Part shown: piece after piece, positions 8,994-16,857 of the stretch
Position numbering within the stretch: the stretch's first letter is position 1
Layout: each line of letters begins with the position of its first letter
NCBI GenBank assembly: GCA_041617635.1
Contig: JBFJOO010000004.1
Coordinates: forward strand, 1 to 64,000
Reading direction: 5' to 3'
DNA: 64,000 bases
Origin: JAABRB01 sp041617635
GTDB lineage: Bacteria > Pseudomonadota > Gammaproteobacteria > Burkholderiales > SG8-39
Notes under the pieces: model-generated
Database searches by the model: none
The model's input: the letters and a program-made list of their open reading frames with translations, nothing else
Told to the model about the DNA's origin: nothing
Made by a program: the position numbers and the translations under genes

Positions 8994-10520
8994 TCATTCC
9001 CAGAACGTCTTCGCCGCCTTGATTCGCTTCCAGTCGCCCGCTAACCGCGCGAGCGCCTGACTCGCAGCCGCCGCGCACCATCCCGTCACGATGCCGGCCG
9101 CGCGCGGGTCGAGGGATTGCTCGGTCCCGCCTGCGGCGTCGGCGAGCAGCCGCTCGGCCGTGGCGAGGTCGTTCAGCTCCCCGAGTGTGTCCTGGATGTC
9201 TTCCAGCGCAACGATGTACCGCTTTACGCGCTTTGGCGGATAGAGGGTCGCGAAGAACTCCGCGGCGTAGCGCAGGCGCTTCGCCGCGATGCGCACCGCA
9301 TGACGGGCCTCGGGTGTGGACTCGCGCAGCGCGGCGCCGCGCTTGCGCAGCTTCGCGTCGCGCCGCTCGATGAGTCGCGCAGCCAAGGCGCCGACCGGTC
9401 CGGCAAGCTCTCCCGCGCCTGCGGTGAGGGCGGCGAGGTCCTCGCGCGCGAGCGCACCACCCGCGGCGAGCAGGAGACTCGTGTAGCGGGTTGAGCGGAC
9501 CACTTCGCGCGCGGCGGCATTGCTCGCGCGCCGCAGACGGGTGCCTCGCGCATGCAATTCTGCGAGGCCAGAATCCTCCGGAAAGGCGCGCAGCAGGGGT
9601 GGCAGCGTCTCGGTCATGAAGACGTCCCAGTCGCGCGCGGGGTTCAGCGCGCGGCCCAGCCAGCGCAGTTCCTCGACCAGGGGCGCAACGCGTTCCGGCG
9701 GCACGTGCTTGCGCAGCAGCGCCACGCAGGATCGCAAGCGGCGCAGTCCGACGCGCAGCTGATGCAGGTACTCGGGATCGCGGCCGGCGAGAAATCCCGC
9801 CTCGTTCGCCTGCATCTGCGCGATGCACGCGAGCGCGATGCGCCGGATCGCCGCGGCTGCCGCCATGGCCGGGTCCAGGTCCATGCGCCGCTGTTTCTGC
9901 GGAGCGCGTCGCACGAGGCGGGCAAGCGCATAGCCGCGCTCGGCCTTCGATGCGTGCCCCAATCGCAGCGGCAGATCGGTCGCCAGCGCTTGCGCAAGCT
10001 CGAAGAGCCGGGTGGCATCGCCGGATTGCAGCTCGAGCTCCATTTCGCTGATCGGCGCGCTGCGTCCACCGCCCTCTACCGAACCATGATCCAGCGCCAG
10101 CTCGGCGCGGGTGCCCTCCGGCCATTCAAGCGGGCGGACCAGACGTTGGAAATCGGTGCGAAATACCGGTGCAAGACGTCCCGCTACGGCCGGACTGGAG
10201 AAGAGCGTCTCGAGCGGGGTGCCCGACAGTAGCTCGAGATCGGGTTTCCGCCCCGCAAGTCGCCACTCGCGTTCCGCGCGCTCGTGCAGCCCGGCAGCGC
10301 TCGTGCCGCCGCCCTTCACCGTCTGCACCCAGCGGCCCCGAATTTCCCTGACCCGCAACGCGACGCCGGCACGCGCAAGCGCCGCATCAGCCGTATCGTA
10401 GTAGACACTCTTCACCCGATCGGTGCGGCCGCGCCCCGCACGCAACGCCGCGACCGACGGGTGGCGATCGGCCCGGCGGAGGTCTTCAGGCGCGAGCAGG
10501 AGCTTGAGCTCGATCTCCAC
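8994..10520 (-). CDS. CYTH-CHAD domain protein (YgiF-like, probable inorganic triphosphatase)
   Basis: The 508-residue protein begins MEIELK, the ExExK signature of the CYTH triphosphate tunnel fold (about 1-200). A helical CHAD domain fills the rest, with conserved histidines and basic residues in EYLHQLRVGLRRLRS and EARHAVRIAAKRLRY. Known YgiF-type CYTH domains hydrolyse inorganic triphosphate, and CHAD domains bind polyphosphate. It starts 6 nt after the relA stop, so the two are very likely one operon, which ties polyphosphate binding to (p)ppGpp synthesis. Confidence 0.88.
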   Translation of the reverse strand: MEIELKLLLAPEDLRRADRHPSVAALRAGRGRTDRVKSVYYDTADAALARAGVALRVREIRGRWVQTVKGGGTSAAGLHERAEREWRLAGRKPDLELLSGTPLETLFSSPAVAGRLAPVFRTDFQRLVRPLEWPEGTRAELALDHGSVEGGGRSAPISEMELELQSGDATRLFELAQALATDLPLRLGHASKAERGYALARLVRRAPQKQRRMDLDPAMAAAAAIRRIALACIAQMQANEAGFLAGRDPEYLHQLRVGLRRLRSCVALLRKHVPPERVAPLVEELRWLGRALNPARDWDVFMTETLPPLLRAFPEDSGLAELHARGTRLRRASNAAAREVVRSTRYTSLLLAAGGALAREDLAALTAGAGELAGPVGALAARLIERRDAKLRKRGAALRESTPEARHAVRIAAKRLRYAAEFFATLYPPKRVKRYIVALEDIQDTLGELNDLATAERLLADAAGGTEQSLDPRAAGIVTGWCAAAASQALARLAGDWKRIKAAKTFWE

Positions 10521-10526
10521 GCCGTG

Positions 10527-12740
10527 TCATGCCCGCCGGTGCACGGCGGTGACGCCACGCACTTCCGCGATCTGGCCGAGCGCCCGCCCGAGGTGCGCGA
10601 CGTCGCCGATCTCGACCGTGAAGTGCATGACGGCCGACGCATGCCGACTCTGGGTGTTGACGGCAGTGACGTTGATGCTCTCGCGCGAGAACACCTCCGA
10701 GATATCCCGCAGCAGACCCTGCCGGTCGTGCGCGTGGACCACCACGTCGACCGAGAACACCGCGTCGACGCGCGCGCCCCACTCCGTCTCGATCGCTCGT
10801 TCCGGCTGTCGCGCCAGCAGCTGCGCGAGACTCTTGCAGCTCCGCCGATGCACCGATACGCCCCGGCCACGGGTGACGAACCCGACGATCTTGTCGGGCG
10901 GGGCTGGCTTGCAGCAGCGCGCGAGCTGCGTCATCAGCTGGCCCACGCCGACGATCAGCACGCCTCCGGCGGCACCGGCCGCGCGACTCTTGCGCGCAAC
11001 CACCTCGTCGGGCGGCTCGGCCGGCCCCTCCGGCCCGCGCAACGCCACGCGCAACGCTTGGACGCCGATCTCCTCCCGTCCGAACGCCGCGAAGAACTCG
11101 TCCGCCTTCGCGTAGCCCAGCTGCTGCGCCAGGGTCTCGAGCTTCGCGCCGGTGACGCCCTCCCGGTGCAGCTCGCGCTCCACACCGGCCCGCCCGGCAG
11201 CGACGATCTGCTCCTGCTCCAGCGCGTTGAACCATTGGCGCACCTTGTTCCTTGCGCGCGGGCTCGCGATGTAACCCAGGTCGGCGTTGAGCCAGTCGCG
11301 CGACGGCCCACCGGTCTTCGCCGCGACGATCTCGACACGCTCGCCGTTCGCGAGCTTCGTGTTGAGCGGAACCATCGCGCCGTCGACCTTGGCGCCGCGG
11401 CAGCGGTGCCCGAGGTCGGTGTGCACCGCATAAGCGAAATCGACCGGGGTGGCGCCGCCAGGCAGGTCGATCACCCTGCCCTGCGGCGTCAGGACGTAGA
11501 TCGTCTGATCGAGCGCGGCACGCTTCGTCTCGCCGACCCAGTCGGATGCGTCGATCACCTCGTCGCGCCAGGCCAGCATCTGGCGCAAGATCGCGATCTG
11601 CTCGGCGTCGATCGCGTCGGACTTCCCGGTCCCCGCGCGGGATGCGGCCCGGCCTTCCTTGTAGCGCCAGTGCGCTGCAACGCCCAGCTCCGCGTGGCGA
11701 TGCATCTCGTGCGTGCGAATCTGGACCTCCAGCGGGCGGCCATCGGGCGCCAGCACGGCAGTGTGCAGCGACTGGTAGGAGTTGCCCTTGGGACGGGCGA
11801 TATAGTCGTCGAGCTCGTTCGGTACCGGCCGCCAGAGATCGTGGACGACCCCGAGCGCCGTGTAGCAATCCTTGATGGAGTCGACCAGCACGCGGAGTGC
11901 GCGCACGTCGTAGAGCTGCGCAAAGTCGAGATCCTTGCCGCGCATCTTGGTGTAGATGCTGTAGATGTGCTTCGGCCGCCCGGACACGTCGGCCCGCACG
12001 CCGGTCGCCTCGATCTTGCGGCGGAGCGTGGCGATCGCGGACGCGATGAACGCCTCCCGCTCGGCGCGCCGCTCCTCGAGCATTCCCGCGATACGCTTGT
12101 AGAGATCCGGCTCGAGAAAGCGAAAGGCGTAGTCCTCGAGCTCCCACTTGAGCTGCCAGACGCCGAGCCGGTTCGCGAGCGGAGCATAGATGTCGAGGGT
12201 CTCGCGCGCCACCGGGCGGCGCACCGCGTCGGGCGCCTTGGCGATCGCGCGCATGGTCTGGGTGCGGCTGGCGAGCCGGATCAGCACCGCGCGGACGTCC
12301 TCGACCATGGCGAGAAACATCTTGCGGAGCGCTTCGGCCTGGGAGCCTTTCGCGGCGCCGGCCTCCTGCGCGGAGATACCGCGCGTCACGACGCGCAGCC
12401 GGTTCAGCTTCCGGACTCCGGTCACGAGCGCGGCCACGCGGTCGCCGAATCGCGCGACGAGCGCTTCGTGCGGCTCCGGCAGATATTCCGGCGCGGCGAA
12501 CAGCAGCCCCGCGGCGCGCACCTCGCCGTCGAGTCTGAGCGTCGCGAGGATCGCGGCGAGTCCCTGCGCGTGCTCGAGGGCAGGCTCGCCGGTGCCGAGC
12601 ACATGATCGCCGTAGTGCTCGGCTGCGAACGCATGCGCGTCGCGCACCTGGCTGGCCTCCTCCGGCTCGAGGCCCGCAAGTATGGCTTCGATCGCATCGG
12701 ACGAGACGTCGCCTTCGGCTAGCTTGCTGACCGAGACCAT
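10527..12740 (-). CDS. relA: GTP pyrophosphokinase, synthetase-only RelA
   Basis: The 737-residue RelA/SpoT homologue makes (p)ppGpp. Order of domains: degenerate HD hydrolase (about 50-180), synthetase (about 240-350), TGS (about 410-475), helical/zinc-finger region with RCCKPAPPDKIVGF, and a C-terminal ACT domain. In the hydrolase region the catalytic His-Asp is replaced by FAAPEY (residues 81-86). The synthetase has ELDD (309-312), the acidic EXDD form typical of monofunctional RelA rather than the RXKD form of bifunctional Rel/SpoT. A separate SpoT is expected elsewhere. Confidence 0.93.
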   Translation of the reverse strand: MVSVSKLAEGDVSSDAIEAILAGLEPEEASQVRDAHAFAAEHYGDHVLGTGEPALEHAQGLAAILATLRLDGEVRAAGLLFAAPEYLPEPHEALVARFGDRVAALVTGVRKLNRLRVVTRGISAQEAGAAKGSQAEALRKMFLAMVEDVRAVLIRLASRTQTMRAIAKAPDAVRRPVARETLDIYAPLANRLGVWQLKWELEDYAFRFLEPDLYKRIAGMLEERRAEREAFIASAIATLRRKIEATGVRADVSGRPKHIYSIYTKMRGKDLDFAQLYDVRALRVLVDSIKDCYTALGVVHDLWRPVPNELDDYIARPKGNSYQSLHTAVLAPDGRPLEVQIRTHEMHRHAELGVAAHWRYKEGRAASRAGTGKSDAIDAEQIAILRQMLAWRDEVIDASDWVGETKRAALDQTIYVLTPQGRVIDLPGGATPVDFAYAVHTDLGHRCRGAKVDGAMVPLNTKLANGERVEIVAAKTGGPSRDWLNADLGYIASPRARNKVRQWFNALEQEQIVAAGRAGVERELHREGVTGAKLETLAQQLGYAKADEFFAAFGREEIGVQALRVALRGPEGPAEPPDEVVARKSRAAGAAGGVLIVGVGQLMTQLARCCKPAPPDKIVGFVTRGRGVSVHRRSCKSLAQLLARQPERAIETEWGARVDAVFSVDVVVHAHDRQGLLRDISEVFSRESINVTAVNTQSRHASAVMHFTVEIGDVAHLGRALGQIAEVRGVTAVHRRA

Positions 12741-12881
12741 GACGTTTTGGGAATAGATACTTCAGGCGCGCTCGTGAGTGCGTTCGCCGATGCTCATTAT
12801 GCCATCGTCCGGCGCGCGCTCCGACCTCGGCGATAATTGCGCCCGTCTACCCGCGAGCTCGCCGCAACCCGAAACCGCCGC

Positions 12882-13718
12882 ATGGGCATCCTGAGATCAT
12901 GGCGCCGCCGGCGCCTGCTGCAGCGCACCTGCATCGATGAAGCGCTATGGCGCTCGGTGGTCGCGGGACTGCCGTTCCTCGAGTACCTCGATCAGACCGA
13001 GCTCACTCGGCTGCGGGACATGGCGCTGATCTTTCTCGACGAGAAGGAGATGCATGGCGCGCACGGCCTCGCACTCGCCGATGATGTCCGGCTGGCCATC
13101 GCGCTGCAGGCCTGCTTGCCGGCGCTGAACCTCGGGCTGGAGGTCTACGAAGGCTGGATCGGCATCATCGTCCATCCGGGCGAGTTCAAGGTGCACCGCG
13201 AGCAGACCGATGAGACGGGGGTGGTGCACGAGTGGGACGACGAGCTCGCGGGCGAGTCCTGGCCCGGCGGTCCGGTAGTGCTTTCCTGGGCCGACGTGCG
13301 GCGCGGCGAGGCCGGATACAACGTCGTCGTCCACGAGTTCGCGCACAAGCTCGACATGCTCGGCGGCGACGCCGACGGTTTTCCGCTCCCGCACCGGGGC
13401 ATGAACGCGCGGGCGTGGCACGCGGTGCTCGACACGAGCTACGAGCGCTTCCGTGCGGCAGTGGAGCGAGGCGCGCGGCATGCGGGAGGACGAGAGGACG
13501 CGCTCGTCGCGTTGGCCGAAGACGGGCGGGAGCTGCCATTCGACCCCTACGCGGCGGAGCACCCCGCGGAGTTCTTCGCCGTCATGAGCGAGGAGTTCTT
13601 CACCGACCCGCGGACCCTGCGCGACGAGTACCCGGAGCTTTATCTCCAGCTTGCGCTCTTCTACCGCCAGGACCCCGCGGTCAGACTGGACGGGAAAGGA
13701 GCGGGCAGCGCCGAGTGA
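12882..13718 (+). CDS. mtfA: Zinc-dependent peptidase, MtfA family
   Basis: MtfA is a cytosolic metallopeptidase; in E. coli it binds and inactivates the glucose repressor Mlc. The 278-residue protein contains the zinc-binding VVVHEFAHKLDML motif, a downstream glutamate-rich ligand region AAEHPAEFFAVMSEEFF, and the family segment GPVVLSWADVRRG. The ATG at 12882 (MGILRSW) is chosen over an upstream TTG because it matches the family start. It is divergent from relA across about 140 nt. Confidence 0.88.
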   Translation: MGILRSWRRRRLLQRTCIDEALWRSVVAGLPFLEYLDQTELTRLRDMALIFLDEKEMHGAHGLALADDVRLAIALQACLPALNLGLEVYEGWIGIIVHPGEFKVHREQTDETGVVHEWDDELAGESWPGGPVVLSWADVRRGEAGYNVVVHEFAHKLDMLGGDADGFPLPHRGMNARAWHAVLDTSYERFRAAVERGARHAGGREDALVALAEDGRELPFDPYAAEHPAEFFAVMSEEFFTDPRTLRDEYPELYLQLALFYRQDPAVRLDGKGAGSAE

Positions 13719-13735
13719 GAGTCCGCTCGCGCGAC

Positions 13736-14605
13736 TCAGTCCCGCATCAGGAAATCGCGCACGATGGCGATTTGGTCGGGTTGCATCAACGTGGGCGCGT
13801 GGCCGACGCCCGCCACCTCCACCGCCTGCGCACGTGGCCCGCGGGCTTGCATGGCCGCAACCGTCGCGCGGTCGAGAAGATCGGAAAGCTCGCCCCGGAT
13901 CACGAGCGTCGGGCAGGAAATATTGTCCCACAAGCCCCAGAGATCGATGTCCTGGTGCGGCTGGCTCGAATTGAACGGCACCGCAATTTGCGGATCGTAG
14001 TGCACGGTATATGCACCATCGGCCCGCTGCCGCATCACGTGCTCAGTGAGGAAGCGCCACTCCGCGTCGCTATGCGGCCCAAACGGCGCACTCACGGCGC
14101 GCACGTAGCGCTCCGCGTCGTCGAACGAGGCGAATTCCGGCGCCTGTCCGACGTAGCGGCCGATTCGCTCGAGGGCCGCGGATTTGACCAACGGGCCCGC
14201 CTCGTTCAGGACCATCCGGCGGATCGGCGTGCCGGGCTGCGCCGCGAGCGCCATGCCGATCAACCCGCCCATCGACGTGCCGACCCAGTCCACATGCTCG
14301 ACGTCCAAGCGCCCGATGAGCGTCACGAGATCATTCAGGTAGGTGGGTAGGGCGTACTCGAGAGGGTCCCTCAGCCAATCGGAGTAGCCGCGACCCGGCA
14401 TGTCGGGGCAAACGACCCGGTATTGGTCGGAGAGCGCCTGCGCGAGCGAATCGAAATCACGCGCGCAGCGCGTCAGGCCGTGCACGCAAACCACCACTTC
14501 GCGGGCCACGCGTGGCGCACCCCATTCCAGGTACGAGAGGCGATGCAATCCGCTGGGAGATGCGCATTGCACGCTGCGGCGGCGAAAGGGTGGCTGGTCG
14601 GTCAT
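13736..14605 (-). CDS. Alpha/beta hydrolase
   Basis: The 289-residue protein has an alpha/beta hydrolase fold: oxyanion-hole segment VVVCVHGLTRCARDF, nucleophile elbow GTSMGG, acid region after PTLVIRGELSDLL, and the catalytic His in VAGVGHAPTL. The substrate is not evident. Its ATG overlaps the stop of the upstream gene by 4 nt (ATGA, 14602-14605), so it is the third cistron of a coupled operon with the TAXI protein and an unknown protein. Confidence 0.85.
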   Translation of the reverse strand: MTDQPPFRRRSVQCASPSGLHRLSYLEWGAPRVAREVVVCVHGLTRCARDFDSLAQALSDQYRVVCPDMPGRGYSDWLRDPLEYALPTYLNDLVTLIGRLDVEHVDWVGTSMGGLIGMALAAQPGTPIRRMVLNEAGPLVKSAALERIGRYVGQAPEFASFDDAERYVRAVSAPFGPHSDAEWRFLTEHVMRQRADGAYTVHYDPQIAVPFNSSQPHQDIDLWGLWDNISCPTLVIRGELSDLLDRATVAAMQARGPRAQAVEVAGVGHAPTLMQPDQIAIVRDFLMRD

Positions 14606-15450
14606 TCCCGGCTTTCGCCTAGCCAGTGACGCGCCACCAGCGCCACGACCCGCGCGCCGGCGTCCCCCACGGAGCTGAACCCGTAGCCGCCCAAGTCGGG
14701 CTGCATCATCCGGCGCAGCCGATCGGCCCGCACGTTCGCGTCGTTCACCTTGAGACCGTACAGCTCGTACCGGTGGCGCTCGATCGCCGTTTCGTCGGGC
14801 CCAGCCGCGGAGAACCATATCCACCCGGCCGCGAAATCCGCGGCCAGCCGGTCGAGGTCGCCCAGCAGCCGCGCGTCGATTGGCTCGCGCGGATCGAGCT
14901 CCTGGTATGCGACGTCCTCCTCGGCGACCCGCCAGCGCTCGGCCCACTCGGCGGCGACGCCGTCGCTCGCGAATAGCACCACGGCACCGACCTCCGAGCG
15001 AATGCGGAAATAGCCGTGCTGCGACGCGGTCAGGGCATAGCCGATCCACTCGCCGTCGCTGCGCTCCCGACACGCGACCGCGAGCACGATGGTGCTGTCC
15101 CCCCCGGCGCGAATATCGACCTCGAAATCGCCCTGGACGGTCGTCTCGCTCGTCGCTTGCTCCTTGAGACGGCCCGCCTGGATGTCCGCGGAACCGCGCT
15201 CGCCGAGCGCCGCGTTCTCCCAGCGCACCGTGATCTCCAGCCCGGGAAACTCCTCGGATGCCTTGACGAACGGTGGAAACGGCACGCCGCCGCGGCTGCG
15301 CACCTCGTACTCGAGGCGATCGGCCGTGTGCAGCTCGCGGTAAGTGCCGGCGTAATCCTCGTCCAGCAGCTCGTTGACGCTTTCGCGGTACGCCGGCAGG
15401 AATGCGCCGTCGCCGGTGACGATGATGCGCGCGGTGATTCGCTCTGTCAT
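14602..15450 (-). CDS. Protein of unknown function in a coupled operon
   Basis: The 282-residue product opens MTERITARIIVTGDGAFLPA; I do not recognise a named family. It is acidic, has no signal peptide or membrane segment, and alternates beta-rich segments such as FPGLEITVRWEN with charged helices. Both ends overlap neighbours by 4 nt (15447-15450 with the TAXI gene, 14602-14605 with the hydrolase), which argues for tight co-translation of three proteins acting together. Confidence 0.75.
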   Translation of the reverse strand: MTERITARIIVTGDGAFLPAYRESVNELLDEDYAGTYRELHTADRLEYEVRSRGGVPFPPFVKASEEFPGLEITVRWENAALGERGSADIQAGRLKEQATSETTVQGDFEVDIRAGGDSTIVLAVACRERSDGEWIGYALTASQHGYFRIRSEVGAVVLFASDGVAAEWAERWRVAEEDVAYQELDPREPIDARLLGDLDRLAADFAAGWIWFSAAGPDETAIERHRYELYGLKVNDANVRADRLRRMMQPDLGGYGFSSVGDAGARVVALVARHWLGESRE

Positions 15451-16760
15451 GTGGGCCTGGGATGCGGCGCGGCGCCGTCGAGCAGGTCGCGCACCAGCTT
15501 GATGTGCATGCGGAGCGTATAGACCTCGTGCGCAAAGCCGAGCGGCACGCGCAGGTCGCTGACCTCGTCCTCTATTTCCGTGAGCCGCTCGATCTCGTTG
15601 GAAGCGTCGTTGCCGCGCGGCCGGCTGCGCACTTCCTCCTCGAGAAACTTGAGCTCGCCATACCAGCGATAGACCTTGCGCCGCACCCGCCACGCGTAGA
15701 GCTTCGGAATGATGCGGAACAGCGGCAACGCCACCGCGAAGAGCGGCAGGAGCAGCACGACCAGGCGATCGATCAGCGTGGCGGCCCAGAACGGAAGGAA
15801 CCGCTGGAGGAACGGCGGCCCGGACCGGTAGAACCGCTCGGCCTCGCTTGACATCGGAAAGTCGACGTTTCCGGGCGAGGGAAACTCGCCGATCCGATGG
15901 AAAGGGCCCGGTCCGCCGTGAATCTCCCGTGCGGCCTGGAGCACCAGGTAGGCGAGCGCCGGATGCAGGCTTTCCTTGGCGACGAGGTTCGCGGTCGGCG
16001 CGACGAGCGCCACGTCCTCGCCGGGCAAGTCGCGCACGAGGTCCAGTGACCCCCGCGGCAGCACGAGCCGGTGCAGGTAGGGCAGGCGCGCCTCGTAAGC
16101 GCGGGCGCGCGAAAAGCTCATCAGCCTGATGCCGTCGGTCCGGATGAGCCTGCGCACGATGGCGGCGTCCAGCCCTGCCACGATGAACGCGGCGTCCGCG
16201 GTTCCTTCGATCAGCGCATCGGCCGCGGCCGGGCCGCCAAGGTCGAGCAGCGTCACGTTCGTCTGCAGACCGCTGGCGTCGAGGATCGCCAGTGCCAGAT
16301 CGCGCGTGCCGCTGCCTTCCGGGCCGACTGCAATTCGCTTGCCACGGAGCTCGTTGATCCGGTCGAGCTGCGCAGCGCCGCGGTAGAACACCCAGAGGGG
16401 CTCATCGTACAAGCGGCCCAGCGTCTGCAAGACTGGCGGATCCGCGGCCTTGCCGATGCCGCCCTGCACGAACGCGACCGCGACGTCCGAGCTTTCGTCG
16501 CGCAGCCGCGCCACGTTCTCCACTGCGCCGGTCGAAGGGCGCAGCTCGACCTTTATCCCGTCCTTGGCGAGGAGCGCCTGGTAGCGCAGCCCGAAAGCCT
16601 GGTATGCACCGCCCTCCCCGCCGGTCGACATCACGACGACGCGGGGTGGAGCGGGCTCGACGAACTTGAAGGTGATCCAGAACGCCACCGCAACCGCCAG
16701 CGCCACGGGCAGCACCACGATCGCCAGCTCCCGAACGGTGTAGTCGCGGATTCGCTTCAT
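15447..16760 (-). CDS. TAXI-family solute-binding protein, membrane anchored
   Basis: The 437-residue protein has one N-terminal membrane segment (about 12-34), a TAXI-type substrate-binding domain beginning VVVMSTGGEGGAYQAFG, and a C-terminal part with a hydrophobic segment (about 330-352, LVVLLLPLFAVALPLF) followed by a charged, probably coiled, tail. Canonical TAXI proteins are soluble periplasmic partners of TRAP transporters. Here there is no TRAP permease nearby, and the domain is tethered at both ends, so a sensing or assembly role is possible. It heads the operon with the unknown protein and hydrolase. Confidence 0.82.
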   Translation of the reverse strand: MKRIRDYTVRELAIVVLPVALAVAVAFWITFKFVEPAPPRVVVMSTGGEGGAYQAFGLRYQALLAKDGIKVELRPSTGAVENVARLRDESSDVAVAFVQGGIGKAADPPVLQTLGRLYDEPLWVFYRGAAQLDRINELRGKRIAVGPEGSGTRDLALAILDASGLQTNVTLLDLGGPAAADALIEGTADAAFIVAGLDAAIVRRLIRTDGIRLMSFSRARAYEARLPYLHRLVLPRGSLDLVRDLPGEDVALVAPTANLVAKESLHPALAYLVLQAAREIHGGPGPFHRIGEFPSPGNVDFPMSSEAERFYRSGPPFLQRFLPFWAATLIDRLVVLLLPLFAVALPLFRIIPKLYAWRVRRKVYRWYGELKFLEEEVRSRPRGNDASNEIERLTEIEDEVSDLRVPLGFAHEVYTLRMHIKLVRDLLDGAAPHPRPT

Positions 16761-16857
16761 CTATCGTCCTGCGCCGAATCGAGAGCGAATTATACGAGGT
16801 TCGCACGCGCTTACCGTGCTACGCCTCTACGATCGAACAAGCGCTGCGCGATCGCGA

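Noticed and set aside
10527..12740. Bifunctional SpoT/Rel
   Set aside because: The His-Asp of the hydrolase domain is missing and the synthetase has the acidic ELDD motif typical of RelA.
15447..16760. Ordinary TRAP transporter receptor
   Set aside because: No DctQ/DctM-type permease is nearby and the protein has extra membrane segments, so only the TAXI domain was named.
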